From JAXHTH01 sp034211115 (GTDB lineage: Bacteria; Planctomycetota; Phycisphaerae; Phycisphaerales; SM1A02): DNA of 21,435 bases. Below are positions 6,193-13,120 of this stretch, piece after piece (position 1 is the stretch's first letter; each line of letters starts with the position of its first letter). The notes beneath the pieces are model-generated. The model was not told the DNA's origin, made no database searches, and was given only the letters and a program-made list of their open reading frames with translations. The position numbers and the translations under genes are program-made. Location of the stretch: contig JAXHTH010000057.1 in the NCBI GenBank assembly GCA_034211115.1, positions 1-21,435 on the forward strand, read 5' to 3'.

Positions 6193-7653
6193 TCAGCCGG
6201 GCAGCAGCGCGACGCTCACGTGTTCGTCTTCCACGAGCAGGATGCCCACCAGAGCGCCGTCGGTGCGCGACAGCACGCACGCGCCGTGCCAGGAATCGTC
6301 GACGGAGACGGCCGGATCGATGCGCCAGCGCCCTGCCTCGGCGGTCAGGCGCGGCGCGGCGAGCGGGATCGGGGCGACCTTCGGATCGGCCACCGCGATG
6401 CAGTCCTCCGGCTCGCCGGAGACGCGCATGCGATCGGCCGGCCAGATCGATTCGCTCAACATCAGATCCAGGCGGGCGAGGCCGCCCTGCTCCCTGGCCG
6501 GCGTCTGCTCCAGCGCGACCACCTGCCCGGCGACCTCGAGGCTCGTTGTCTGCCGATCGGCCTTCTCGTCGGGGATGAGCAGGTCCGCCGGCCCGAGCAG
6601 GCCGTCGGCCGTCTGCAGCACCCAGCCCTGACGCAACCGCCGGCCCTTGAAGAGAAAGCCCTGTTTCCAGCCGATCGCCGCCCGCAGCGGCTCCGGGAGC
6701 GGGCAGCCGGGCGGCAGCAGCGAGCTGCCCACCGCCACCGTGGGCTGCCAGTCCAGCCAGTCGTCGTCCGGCTGCGTATGCAGCGTGAACCGATGACCGG
6801 TATGCACGACGTCGCCGGCCCGCTCGGGAGGCGGGACGGCCAGGGCGACGCCGCCCGTGATGACCTCCTCCAGCGATTCCAGCTCGAGGGAAAGGCCGGA
6901 GATGCCCAGCGCGGCCTCGACGCCGCCGGCATCCCAGAAACGCGTCTCCGCCCGCACGAGTTGGCGGTAGGCCTTCTCGATGTGCCCGCGCGCCTCGACG
7001 ATGCTGCCATCGCTGGCCAGTCCCACCGAGAGGATCGTGCCGATGCGCACCTGGCGATAGGTGACCGGCGCGCCGGGCCGGAGACTGCCCCGCCGCGGCG
7101 CTTCGAGGATGATCTCCAGGTCGCCCGGCTGGATCGATTCGACCACCGGCGGCTGCGGCAGGCCGATGAACGTCCGCTGCCGGCGACCGGTGCCCTCGCC
7201 GGGCAGGGCCGCGAGATAGCGCGGGCCGATCAGCGTCTCCAGGCCCTCGATGCCCGTGAGGCGCAGCTCCGGCCGCACGATCCAGAACCGCGTCCCCGCC
7301 CGGGCGAGCCGATCGGCCTTCGCGTGCAGGCTCGCGGTCACGACGATGCGCTCGCCGTCGTCGGTCAACTCCGCCGCGCGGATCTCGCCCACGGTGATGC
7401 CGCGGTAGCGCACGGGATCGCCCACGCGCAGGCCGTGGCCGTCCGGGAGCTGGACGCTGATGAGCAGGCCGCGCTCCCGCCACGCCCAGTACCCCAGCCA
7501 GGCGGCCAGCAGCAGGGCGATGAGGGGGACGAGCCACGCGAGAGAGACGCGCCGCTCGCGCTTCAACTCGGCGACGGGGAGATCGATCCCCGCCCTGCGG
7601 TGCTTCTCGTCCTTGACTTCCCCTTCCCGCCGTCCTTCTTCCGGCTCACTCAT
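6193..7653 (-). CDS. pqiB: PqiB-like MCE-domain intermembrane lipid transport protein
   Basis: A 486-residue inner-membrane-anchored protein. One N-terminal transmembrane helix (about 38-57, LAWLVPLIALLLAAWLGYWA) is followed by two MCE/MlaD domains: about 63-154 (VQLPDGHGLRVGDPVRYRG, then VGEI) and about 178-275 (ILEAPRRGSLRPGAPVTYR, then VRIGTI). E. coli PqiB has three MCE domains in about 546 residues. Here the third is not visible; residues about 300-486 form a different region with GWVLQTADGLLGPADLL and a final DDSWHGACVLSRTDGALVG. MCE proteins form hexameric rings and tubes that carry lipids between the inner and outer membrane. The start codon overlaps the stop of pqiA (ATGA at 7650-7653), so the two are translationally coupled. 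No pqiC lipoprotein gene is adjacent. Confidence 0.88.
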   Translation of the reverse strand: MSEPEEGRREGEVKDEKHRRAGIDLPVAELKRERRVSLAWLVPLIALLLAAWLGYWAWRERGLLISVQLPDGHGLRVGDPVRYRGITVGEIRAAELTDDGERIVVTASLHAKADRLARAGTRFWIVRPELRLTGIEGLETLIGPRYLAALPGEGTGRRQRTFIGLPQPPVVESIQPGDLEIILEAPRRGSLRPGAPVTYRQVRIGTILSVGLASDGSIVEARGHIEKAYRQLVRAETRFWDAGGVEAALGISGLSLELESLEEVITGGVALAVPPPERAGDVVHTGHRFTLHTQPDDDWLDWQPTVAVGSSLLPPGCPLPEPLRAAIGWKQGFLFKGRRLRQGWVLQTADGLLGPADLLIPDEKADRQTTSLEVAGQVVALEQTPAREQGGLARLDLMLSESIWPADRMRVSGEPEDCIAVADPKVAPIPLAAPRLTAEAGRWRIDPAVSVDDSWHGACVLSRTDGALVGILLVEDEHVSVALLPG

Positions 7654-8279
7654 GCCTGCGACTCCCAGAGATTGTGCGGATCGAAGCAGGCGGCGGCGAT
7701 GAGGTTGAGCACGACGCAGGTGGCGAAGGCCAGCGCCGCCGGTCCCGCCGTCACCTCAACCATGTCGCCCAGCTTCACCACCGCCACGAGGATCGCCACC
7801 AGCAGCACGTCGAGCATCCCCCATCGACCCGTCCACTCCACCACGCGATACGTCAGCAGGCGATGACGTCGGCGCATCATCACCCCTCCGGCCGACAGCG
7901 TCAGCAGCGCCAGCAGCTTGCCCAGCGGAAAGACGATAGAGCACAACAGCACGATGACGCCGACGATGAGATGGCCGGCGGCGAACAGCGTCGCCACCCC
8001 TTCGAGGATGCTCGCCTCGCTCGCGTGACCGAAACGCTCGACCTCGACCATGGGCAGGCCCACCGCGAACGGATACAGGATCAGCGCCGCCAGCGCGAAC
8101 GCCGCGGTCCGCCCGTTGCTTCGCGCGATCAGGGACCGCTTGATGAGACTCGATCCGCAACGCGCGCACACCGCCCGCCTCCGCGGCGGAACCGGCGGAA
8201 CCGACTGCACGAGCCCGCAGCAGGGGCAGGCGCGAACGGACGGCATTGCGTGCATCATCGGGCTCGCGGTCTCCTGCAT
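7650..8279 (-). CDS. pqiA: Paraquat-inducible protein A (PqiA), single-domain form
   Basis: A 209-residue polytopic inner-membrane protein. The N-terminus carries a zinc-ribbon-like CPCCG (18-22) and CARCG (38-42). Four or so transmembrane segments follow at about 58-78, 97-130, 153-171 and 180-199. RWGMLDVLLVAILVAVVKLG (152-171) is the signature helix of the PqiA family. E. coli PqiA has two such domains (about 417 residues); this one has a single domain, as in many other bacteria. PqiA is thought to work with the PqiB MCE tube in envelope lipid transport. ATG 8279 is used here; a second start at the MM pair (residues 8-9), with AGGAGA about 12 nt upstream, is possible. A TAGGCT box 8 nt before 8279 could be a -10. 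Confidence 0.88.
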   Translation of the reverse strand: MQETASPMMHAMPSVRACPCCGLVQSVPPVPPRRRAVCARCGSSLIKRSLIARSNGRTAAFALAALILYPFAVGLPMVEVERFGHASEASILEGVATLFAAGHLIVGVIVLLCSIVFPLGKLLALLTLSAGGVMMRRRHRLLTYRVVEWTGRWGMLDVLLVAILVAVVKLGDMVEVTAGPAALAFATCVVLNLIAAACFDPHNLWESQA

Positions 8280-8423
8280 CGTCGCGCAGCCTATCCCGTC
8301 CCGCCCGGCCGGGCCACCCGGTTCCTTATTGGGAGTCGCCGGACCGACCGTTCATAAACGGAAACGACCCACGGGATGCCCGCGGACCGCCTCCTCAGGG
8401 CCGGGATGAAGAGGCCTCGAGCC

Positions 8424-10604
8424 TCACGGGGCCGGGCCCCACGCGCCGAGGACGATGAGCAGATCGACGACGTTCACCGTCCCGTCGTTGTTCACATCGA
8501 ACGGACCCAGGCCGTCGGACCACCCGCCCAGCAACGCGTTCAGATCCTCGCTGCCCACGAACCCGTCCGGCGGCTGCGCGCAATCGGGCGCATACAGCGG
8601 CTCGCCGAACGCGAAATCGCCCTCGTAATCCACGTTCGCCCAGGCGAACCCCTTCTCCTCCTGCGGATCCCAGTACACCCCCCAGTCGCCGAGCTGGTGG
8701 GACACGCCCCAGTCATCGCCCCCGATGACGATGATCCGATCCCCGATCGGGCCGTCGTGATCCGGGCTGTCGCCGGTGTTGTGCGACACCGCCAGGCCCC
8801 ACGTGCCCGCGTCCTCGTCGTAGTACGTCACGTCCAGCAGGGCCGGATCGGCGCCGTCCAGATCGCTCGCGTCAAAGGGAATGAACACCTGGATTCGTGA
8901 CTGACCGTCGGCCAGGCTTGTCTCGGCCCGGAGGTTCGTGCCGACGACGGTGAAACCCTCGCCCCCCGGGTGCAGGTTCTCGCCGTACTCGATGATCTGG
9001 GCGGTGGCGTCGTCCGGACCGTTCGTGTTCACCATCATCGCCCCCGCCGCGTTGACCGGGTTGTAGTCACCACCGCGGGGAATCAGCATCGTGAACTCAT
9101 CGCGATCGAGGTCGTATTCGACCGCCGCGGGCGGAAGCACCTCGTACTGACCCTCGCAGGCACCCATGTCCACGATGCCGTCGATGAACCGATCGTTGCC
9201 GAGGATGTCGAACTCGATGTAGGGGGGGACGGCGTCGTTGTCGCCCGCGTTCACGCACGGCGAACCGAACCCCAGCCGCAGATCATCGGCCATCGGCTGC
9301 ACGAACAGCGGATCGGCGTTGATGTTGCCCTCCCCGCTCCAGCCGCCCTGGATATCGCTGTAGCGGACCGACACGGAGCCGCCGGGCTGCTCCGGATCCT
9401 GTTCGATCTGCTCGGGGGTGTTGCCCCAGAAGATGCAGTTGTCCGCGGAAGCCTCGGCTTCCCAATTGGTCATGACCCCGCAGCCTTCGTTGTTACTGAA
9501 CGAGCAGTTAATGTAATGATCGGGTGTGCAGCAGTAGACACCGCCCCCGCGCTCTGATCGGTTGCGACTGAAGACGCAATTAATGAAGGTCCGCTCCCCT
9601 GTCGATGGACCGAGAGCTCCGCCATACATGGGGGCCGAATTCACTGCGAAAATGCAGTCAATCGCGGAGAAGTAGTCACTCCCTGCCATCATGGCTCCGC
9701 CCATGAGAACGGCGCGATTGTCGAGGAACGCACAGTCCAGAACCTCGAATGAGTAACACCAATTGGCGTAGATCGCCCCGCAGGCAGCCTCGGCCTCATT
9801 CCCTACAAACAGGCAATCGACAATGGAAAGCTGAGGGGCGTCGGTGAGATCGAGTGCGCCGCCGACGCCAGCGCCGTTGCTTGAGAAGGCGCAGCCCTCG
9901 AGCGACAAGCTCCCTCCCTCCAGATGACGGATCGCCCCCCCGTGCCCCGCGGTGTTGGCTTCAAACGCGCAATTGACGATGGAGGTATCGCCTTCCCGAG
10001 CATAAAGCGCACCACCCTCACACAATGCGCCGTTGATTCTGAATGTGGAGTTTTGGATCCACAGAATACTGCTGTCCGCATACAGGCCGCCGCCGCAGGA
10101 CGTCGGATTGGGGTACCACCCCACGTTCGCGTTCCCGCCGGTAACGGTGAACCCGTCCAGCCACGCCAGATTCGGAAGCTCCACCGCGCTGACCACGTGG
10201 AAGCTGTTCTCATCGTTGTTCGCGAAGTCCGGCCCGTCATCGCCGTTCAGATCGCCGCTCAGGATCGTCTCGTTGAGGACCCAGTCGCGCTCGCCCAGCT
10301 CCTCCTCCCAGCCGGCGAAGCCGCCGAAAACGGGCACGGCATCGACGAGTTCGAAGCTCGCCGCCCGGTCGCCGTTGGGCTCTGTCGGCGTGTAGACGCC
10401 CGCGGCGACCCAGATCTCGTCGTTGGCCACCGCCGCGTCCAGCGCATCCTGGAGGTCGTTGAAGGCCGTGACCCAGCTCGACCCGTCGCCCCCGTCCGGG
10501 GCGGCCGCATCCACGTAGATGACCGAGCCCGCCGCGACCGCGGCGGCCGCGATCGCCGCCGCCAGCACGCCGCACGCATATCCAATCTTCCTTCTGCCGC
10601 GCAT
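8424..10604 (-). CDS. Secreted right-handed beta-helix protein with dockerin-like C-terminus
   Basis: A 726-residue secreted protein. The signal peptide (MRGRRKIGYACGVLAAAIAA, cleavage near residue 26) is followed by IYVDAAAPDGGDGSSW and LQDALDAA..IWVAAGVYTP, the usual opening of pectate-lyase-like 'choice-of-anchor Q' proteins. Residues about 150-400 contain repeated GGA(I/L/M)-(Y/D/M)-type rungs with NC-x-F and N-x-A motifs, typical of parallel beta-helices. NADPLFV, SPCVNAGDN and VDMGACEG close the helix domain. A beta-sandwich-like segment follows (about 480-650). The tail has two calcium-loop-like motifs, PDGFVGSEDLNALLGGW and DVNNDGTVNVVDLLIVLGAW. GGGAGA lies 7 nt before ATG 10604. Polysaccharide binding or cleavage is possible, but no catalytic residues can be assigned. 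Its middle (about 9460-10090) is visibly less GC-rich than the ends. Confidence 0.88.
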   Translation of the reverse strand: MRGRRKIGYACGVLAAAIAAAAVAAGSVIYVDAAAPDGGDGSSWVTAFNDLQDALDAAVANDEIWVAAGVYTPTEPNGDRAASFELVDAVPVFGGFAGWEEELGERDWVLNETILSGDLNGDDGPDFANNDENSFHVVSAVELPNLAWLDGFTVTGGNANVGWYPNPTSCGGGLYADSSILWIQNSTFRINGALCEGGALYAREGDTSIVNCAFEANTAGHGGAIRHLEGGSLSLEGCAFSSNGAGVGGALDLTDAPQLSIVDCLFVGNEAEAACGAIYANWCYSFEVLDCAFLDNRAVLMGGAMMAGSDYFSAIDCIFAVNSAPMYGGALGPSTGERTFINCVFSRNRSERGGGVYCCTPDHYINCSFSNNEGCGVMTNWEAEASADNCIFWGNTPEQIEQDPEQPGGSVSVRYSDIQGGWSGEGNINADPLFVQPMADDLRLGFGSPCVNAGDNDAVPPYIEFDILGNDRFIDGIVDMGACEGQYEVLPPAAVEYDLDRDEFTMLIPRGGDYNPVNAAGAMMVNTNGPDDATAQIIEYGENLHPGGEGFTVVGTNLRAETSLADGQSRIQVFIPFDASDLDGADPALLDVTYYDEDAGTWGLAVSHNTGDSPDHDGPIGDRIIVIGGDDWGVSHQLGDWGVYWDPQEEKGFAWANVDYEGDFAFGEPLYAPDCAQPPDGFVGSEDLNALLGGWSDGLGPFDVNNDGTVNVVDLLIVLGAWGPAP

Positions 10605-10691
10605 GATGATTCTCCCGGGGAAAGAGGTGAAGAGGTGCCGCGCCCGGCCTCCAGGCCGCCGGACGGTTCAGAGATGACCCCCACGTCCGCC

Positions 10692-10697
10692 AATATG
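10692..10697 (-). promoter_or_regulatory. -10-like CATATT for the beta-helix gene
   Basis: On the minus strand CATATT occurs in a CGTCATATTGGCG context, close to the CGGTACATTGGGA context at 13079-13091. It would give a leader of about 80 nt for the gene starting at 10604. No good -35 is visible. Confidence 0.35.
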
Positions 10698-10859
10698 ACG
10701 GCCCGGGACCGGCCCTGCGCGAAGACCGCAGATTTTCTTCGGTATTTTTCGATGTGTCCGGCCGAGGTCGCGCGGCGCCGCACCGGGCTCCCGGACCCGG
10801 GTGCGACGGGGGGCAGATACCGGTGACCGGAGCGACCGGGCGCCGGCGACCGCGGACGA

Positions 10860-10914
10860 GGGGCCGGGGGCCGGGGGCCGGGGCCGGATTCCGGGGGCCG
10901 GGGGCCGGGGCCGG
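10860..10914 (+). repeat. Duplicated G-run repeat (GGGGCC type), G-quadruplex-capable
   Basis: Two identical 24-nt copies (10864-10887 and 10891-10914) are separated by ATT, giving a 27-nt period. Each copy is CC-GGGGG-CC-GGGGG-CC-GGGG-CC-GG. Together with GGGG at 10860-10863 the plus strand has four G-runs with 2-nt CC loops, a textbook G-quadruplex pattern. The second copy ends exactly at the base before the kinase stop codon (minus strand). The kinase transcript would carry the C-rich complement just after its stop. Confidence 0.85.
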
Positions 10915-11811
10915 TCAGAAGTCTGTTTCGAGCGTGTCCTCGTCGCCCACGATCGGCGGGGCCTTGTTCGCAGGCGTCTCCAGCAGGTCTGCGATCAGCT
11001 CCAGCCGGTTACTGACGAATTCCATCGACTCGGGCCGGTCGGCGGGATCGAGCTTCACGCAATCGAGAATCTGCCTGGACAGCAGGGGATGGATCTCCGG
11101 GTTCTTCTCGTGGGGCGGCACGGGCGGCTCGACCATCTCCGCATCGAGCGCACCGGAGAAGAGGGACGAGTCGTCCTTGGGCGGCAACGCGGTGGGGATC
11201 ACCTCCCGCACGAGGACCCAGTACATCATGGCCCCGAAGTTGTAGATGTCGGTCTTGGGGGTGATGGCCTGGCGGTGGGCCTGCTCGGGGGCCATGTAGC
11301 CCGGCGTGCCCTGGATGCGTTTCTTGACCGTCCCGATGCGGCACCCCTGCCCGAGATCGATGATCTTCACCCGATCATCCTCGGTCACCAGCACGTTGCT
11401 GGGCTTCATGTCCGCGTGGACGAACCCCCGGCCGTGCATGTGCGCCAAGCCCTCGGCCACCCGCTCGAAGATCCGTACGGCCTTGACGTGGCCCTTGGGG
11501 AGGCGCTGATCGAGCGTGTCGGCGTCGATGTGCTCCATGATGAGCGAGACGGCGACGAGCCTGAACCGCTTGCGATGCTTCACCAGCCGGTGGATTCCCC
11601 TCACGCAGGGATGCTCCAGGCGGGACCCGACGGCGTACTCGTTCTCCACCTGCTCGATGAACCGGGCGTCCTTCTCCGAGTGCTTGATGACGTGCTTGAG
11701 GGCCCAGACCTGCTTGGTGCGGGGATCCTGGACGGCGTACAGCTCCGATGCGGCGCCTTCGCCGATCTTGGCCAGCACTCGGTATCCGGCTATCTCCTTG
11801 GGCTGCGCCAT
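10915..11811 (-). CDS. Soluble Hanks-type Ser/Thr protein kinase
   Basis: A 298-residue protein that is almost only a kinase domain. Visible elements: glycine-rich loop IGEGAAS (16-22), ATP-binding Lys39 in WALKHV, a helix-C Glu at 56 or 58, VHADMKPSNVL with catalytic Asp134, Lys136 and Asn139 (the HRD Arg is Ala), DLG (152-154) in place of DFG, and GYMAPEQ (171-177). All catalytic residues are present, so it should be active; the missing HRD Arg suggests that activation-loop phosphorylation may not control it. There is no transmembrane segment or PASTA domain, and the C-terminus is a short acidic tail (DEDTLETDF). ATG 11811 puts the glycine loop at the usual distance; the in-frame ATG at 11883 adds 24 non-conserved residues. 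No Shine-Dalgarno motif is seen. The stop codon touches a G-rich repeat. Confidence 0.88.
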   Translation of the reverse strand: MAQPKEIAGYRVLAKIGEGAASELYAVQDPRTKQVWALKHVIKHSEKDARFIEQVENEYAVGSRLEHPCVRGIHRLVKHRKRFRLVAVSLIMEHIDADTLDQRLPKGHVKAVRIFERVAEGLAHMHGRGFVHADMKPSNVLVTEDDRVKIIDLGQGCRIGTVKKRIQGTPGYMAPEQAHRQAITPKTDIYNFGAMMYWVLVREVIPTALPPKDDSSLFSGALDAEMVEPPVPPHEKNPEIHPLLSRQILDCVKLDPADRPESMEFVSNRLELIADLLETPANKAPPIVGDEDTLETDF

Positions 11812-11889
11812 GGCGGATTCAGGGTTGTGGCGGTGACAAGCGGGCAGAATGAGGCCAGCGACCAGCGTCGCCGTGCCCTTCATCGGCCG

Positions 11890-11915
11890 AAAAACGCCAG
11901 GCGGTCAGTTCCGCC
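11890..11915 (-). terminator. Possible weak terminator after the amidase gene
   Basis: On the minus strand GGCGG-AACTGA-CCGCC forms a 5-bp hairpin, followed after TGGCG by TTTTT. The stem is short and the T-tract is displaced, so it may only partly stop transcription toward the kinase. Confidence 0.3.
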
Positions 11916-11998
11916 ACGGTGGATGATCCCAGGTGAAGGCTCGCGGGAGTCCAGAAATGAAGCGTAAGCCTACTGCCGTGGCCGTCTCCCGGCAACGG

Positions 11999-12664
11999 CT
12001 AGTCCAGCAATTGCTCCTCGAAGCGGGCCACGGCGAAGAACCGGCCCGGATCGGAGACCGTCGGGGCCAGCTCCCGGTGCTGGTACACCCGGCCCCGGGG
12101 AAGACCCAGCTCACGCTGAAGGCGGCGAACGAGCGAGACGAGGCTCCGCATCTGCTTGTCCGTGAACGGCCGGCGATCGCCGTTGCCGATCAGGCAGATC
12201 CCGATCGTCCGCTCGTTGAGGTACTGCTCGTGCTCGGCGCTGCGGGCGATGTGGGCCCCCGGCTGCTGGCGGTTCCAGCGATACCCGACGTGGATGATGC
12301 CGTCCCCCAGCCCGCAGCCGTTGCCGATGAGGAAGTGATAGCCCAGCCCCTGGTAGCCGTAGCTCTGGTGGAGGCGGTGGACGGAGGGGGCGTCGCCCGC
12401 CGGCCGGCCCAGATGATGGATCACGATCCCCTCCCAGCGCTGGCGCTCCAGCGGCGCCTCGCGAGGGAGGATGGAGTCCGTCGACGTGCGGCCACCCACA
12501 GCGCCGACGCTGGCGGCGATGAGCCGCCCGCCGCTCAACCCGCCCTCGCCCAGCACGAGCAGGCCCGTCACCAGCGTCATCGACGCCAGGAAGCTCAGCC
12601 AGACGAGCCGCGTGCGCCGCGACAGACCGGCCCGGTCGACGGATTGTGCGCGCTGTTTGCTCAC
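11999..12664 (-). CDS. Membrane-anchored N-acetylmuramoyl-L-alanine amidase (Amidase_2/PGRP)
   Basis: A 221-residue protein. A positively charged N-terminus and one hydrophobic helix (about 20-38, LVWLSFLASMTLVTGLLVL) suggest a signal anchor, placing the catalytic part in the periplasm. The amidase_2 motifs are clear: IVIHHLG with zinc ligand His83, YHFLIGNG (109-116), GAHIARSAEHEQYLNERTIG, and YQHRELAPTVSDPGRFF with ligands His196 and Asp205. It would cleave the amide bond between N-acetylmuramic acid and L-alanine in peptidoglycan. The GTG start at 12664 is chosen because AGGTGG lies 7 nt upstream and a -10-like box further up; an upstream GTG at 12694 would overlap that box. It is followed by the kinase gene (187-nt gap) in the same direction. 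Confidence 0.88.
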   Translation of the reverse strand: MSKQRAQSVDRAGLSRRTRLVWLSFLASMTLVTGLLVLGEGGLSGGRLIAASVGAVGGRTSTDSILPREAPLERQRWEGIVIHHLGRPAGDAPSVHRLHQSYGYQGLGYHFLIGNGCGLGDGIIHVGYRWNRQQPGAHIARSAEHEQYLNERTIGICLIGNGDRRPFTDKQMRSLVSLVRRLQRELGLPRGRVYQHRELAPTVSDPGRFFAVARFEEQLLD

Positions 12665-12682
12665 GGACCACCCACCTGTTGC

Positions 12683-12695
12683 GGTGTATAACACC
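12683..12695 (-). promoter_or_regulatory. -10-like box inside a 13-bp palindrome upstream of the amidase
   Basis: The 13-mer GGTGTATAACACC is a perfect inverted repeat (GGTGT, 3-nt centre, ACACC). On the minus strand it contains TTATAC/TATACA about 20 nt before the GTG start of the amidase. It could be the -10 alone or a -10 within an operator. Confidence 0.4.
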
Positions 12696-12783
12696 TATCG
12701 GACAGGCACCGCCGAGGTCATTGAACAAAGAAAGCTTTTCCACCCCCCGCGCGCGGCGCGCGGCTATCGGACCGCCACGCGCT

Positions 12784-12987
12784 TTACCGCAATCGCGTCA
12801 GCCGCGCCCGCAGCGCCGGCTGCGGGTTGCCGAACACATCCGTCTCTTCCGTCGGCACGTACCGCTGGCGCATGAGGTCATAGGTCTCGAACTGCGTCCG
12901 CGGCGACTTCTCCGGGAACAGCGCCCGCTGACATCCGCCCAGCAGAAGCATCGCACAGAGCGGAATCGACAGAAGCACGGCCCGCAT
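12784..12987 (-). CDS. Small lipoprotein (67 aa), conserved-looking, unknown function
   Basis: A short gene encoding MRAVLLSIPLCAMLLLGGC, a complete lipoprotein signal peptide with lipobox LGGC (Cys19), then QRALFPEKSPRTQFETYDLM and a C-terminus rich in Pro and Arg (VFGNPQPALRARLTRLR). ATG 12987 is supported by the signal peptide and by TATACT ending 7 nt upstream. A longer in-frame start exists far upstream, but it reads through the divergent promoter and the start of the next gene. I recall similar short 'FPEKxPRTQFExYDxxR' lipoproteins from planctomycetes, but no function is known to me. It diverges from the secreted protein at 13121. Confidence 0.75.
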   Translation of the reverse strand: MRAVLLSIPLCAMLLLGGCQRALFPEKSPRTQFETYDLMRQRYVPTEETDVFGNPQPALRARLTRLR

Positions 12988-12994
12988 GCGGGTC

Positions 12995-13000
12995 AGTATA
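12995..13000 (-). promoter_or_regulatory. -10 TATACT, 7 nt before start codon
   Basis: On the minus strand TATACT (5 of 6 matches to TATAAT) ends 7 nt before ATG 12987, with GACCCGC between. There is no room for a ribosome binding site if transcription starts at the normal distance, so leaderless translation is implied. Confidence 0.55.
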
Positions 13001-13081
13001 ACGGCCGCCCTCGCAAGCGACGCACGGCCGAAGGGTCCGCATTCTCCCCGCGCCGTGCTTCTGTTGGACGGGTCCGCCCGG

Positions 13082-13110
13082 TACATTGGGACGCCCCCCC
13101 CGTCTGGAGG
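13082..13110 (+). promoter_or_regulatory. -10-like TACATT and ribosome binding site for the 13121 gene
   Basis: TACATT (13082-13087) is followed by GGAGG (13106-13110), 10 nt before ATG 13121. The implied leader is about 26 nt. It shares the 133-nt divergent region with the 12987 lipoprotein promoter. Confidence 0.5.
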
Positions 13111-13120
13111 AAAGAGAAAC

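Larger units (their letters stand above)
10605..10914. other. 310-nt intergenic region: beta-helix gene leader plus G-rich repeat
   Basis: No gene is seen. From the beta-helix gene side it holds a ribosome binding site, a short GGCCTCCAGGCC inverted repeat in the leader, a -10-like box at 10692-10697, an AT-rich patch at about 10730-10752, and then the G-run repeat that ends against the kinase stop codon at 10915. Confidence 0.5.

Noticed and set aside
5908..7866. Long plus-strand open frame opposite pqiB
   Set aside because: It crosses a strong terminator and mirrors pqiB, whose MCE motifs and overlap with pqiA are convincing.
8402..8423. GAGGC-CTCGA-GCCTC inverted repeat after the beta-helix gene as terminator
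   Set aside because: The stem is only 5 bp, it lies partly upstream of where a T-tract would be needed, and no T-tract is present on the minus strand.
10860..10914. CRISPR-like repeat or transposon end
   Set aside because: Only two copies with a 3-nt gap and simple G/C-run composition; there are no spacers and no cas or transposase genes.
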